NCBI GenBank assembly: GCA_041859375.1
Contig: JBHEKP010000011.1
Coordinates: 1 to 6,939 of the forward strand
Reading direction: 5' to 3'
DNA length: 6,939 bases
From: JBHEKP01 sp041859375
GTDB taxonomy: Bacteria > Hydrogenedentota > Hydrogenedentia > Hydrogenedentales > CAITNO01
Shown here: in pieces, positions 6,631 to 6,939 of the stretch
How the letters are laid out: every line of letters begins with the position of its first letter
How positions within the stretch are numbered: position 1 is the first letter of the stretch
Notes under the pieces: model-generated
The model's database searches: none
Seen by the model: the letters and a program-made list of their open reading frames with translations, nothing else
Told to the model about the DNA's origin: nothing
Position numbers and translations under genes: made by a program

Positions 6631-6939
6631 ATGGCGAGAAAAATGATGCGGACTGCGGCGGTGCTGGCCTGCGCCCTGGGCTGGGCGGCGGCGGGCCTTG
6701 CGGAAAGTTATGATCTGGTCGTCTATGGTGGAACCTCGGCGGGGGTGGTGTCGGCGGTGCAGGCGGCGCGCATGGGCAAAACCGCCGTCGTCATCGAGCC
6801 GGGCCGCCATCTGGGCGGGCTGACATCGGGCGGACTCGGCGCGACGGACATCGGCAACAAGGGAGCCATTGGCGGCGTTTCCCGCGAATTTTACCGGCGG
6901 CTCGGCAAACACTACGGAATCGGGGAGGCCTGGACCTTC
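6631..6939 (+). CDS. Exported FAD-dependent oxidoreductase, N-terminal 103 residues only
   Basis: The open frame runs off the right edge after 103 codons. Residues 1-23 (MARKMMRTAAVLACALGWAA and the next three) form a signal peptide ending at LAES. The mature part begins at once with a dinucleotide-binding strand and glycine turn, YDLVVYGGTSAGVVSAVQAA, then VVIEPGRHLGGLTSGGLGATD. This is the FAD-binding start of the FAD_oxidored (PF12831-type) family, which includes many exported proteins of unknown substrate in Planctomycetes-like and related bacteria. FAD-loaded proteins often use the Tat route, but no twin-arginine motif is visible: the positive residues are ARK and MMR. The C-terminal substrate domain is outside the window, so the reaction is unknown. 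It appears to be co-transcribed with the aminotransferase upstream. Confidence 0.85.
   Translation, partial: MARKMMRTAAVLACALGWAAAGLAESYDLVVYGGTSAGVVSAVQAARMGKTAVVIEPGRHLGGLTSGGLGATDIGNKGAIGGVSREFYRRLGKHYGIGEAWTF

Overview
The window has high G+C coding DNA organised as two divergent gene clusters around one non-coding region (about 4929-5215). The content is typical of PVC-type or Hydrogenedentota-like environmental bacteria: a secreted two-heme relative of the hydrazine synthase alpha subunit, an AXE1-type esterase, an exported FAD oxidoreductase and a DegT-type aminotransferase. That assignment rests on gene content only; there is no rRNA or other marker gene here.

Minus-strand cluster, in transcription order: an exported nitrilase-superfamily amidohydrolase (4928-3990), a secreted beta-propeller protein with two CXXCH heme c motifs (3912-1475), and a secreted alpha/beta hydrolase of the acetyl xylan esterase type that runs off the left edge (1349-1). 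The gaps are 77 and 125 bases and no convincing terminator separates the genes, so co-transcription is plausible. The propeller gene is split by a one-base frame change near 3541-3551. The N-terminal part (signal peptide and helical region) and the C-terminal part (propeller and cytochrome) are each well conserved in character but lie in different frames.

Plus-strand cluster: a PLP-dependent DegT/DnrJ/EryC1/StrS aminotransferase (5216-6610), followed after 20 bases by the first 103 codons of an exported FAD-dependent oxidoreductase (6631 to the right edge).

The divergent intergenic region is clearly less G+C-rich than the genes on its right-hand side. It holds a 9-base tandem repeat, a long purine tract and a possible promoter for the minus-strand cluster. 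The 77-base gap before the propeller gene holds two overlapping, mutually exclusive hairpins and a TATAAT box so close to the start codon that the transcript could be leaderless.

Four of the five genes have apparent export signals, so most of the action is probably in the periplasm or outside the cell: ester and amide or nitrile hydrolysis plus redox chemistry. No substrate can be assigned from the sequence. No mobile element, CRISPR array, tRNA or rRNA was seen.
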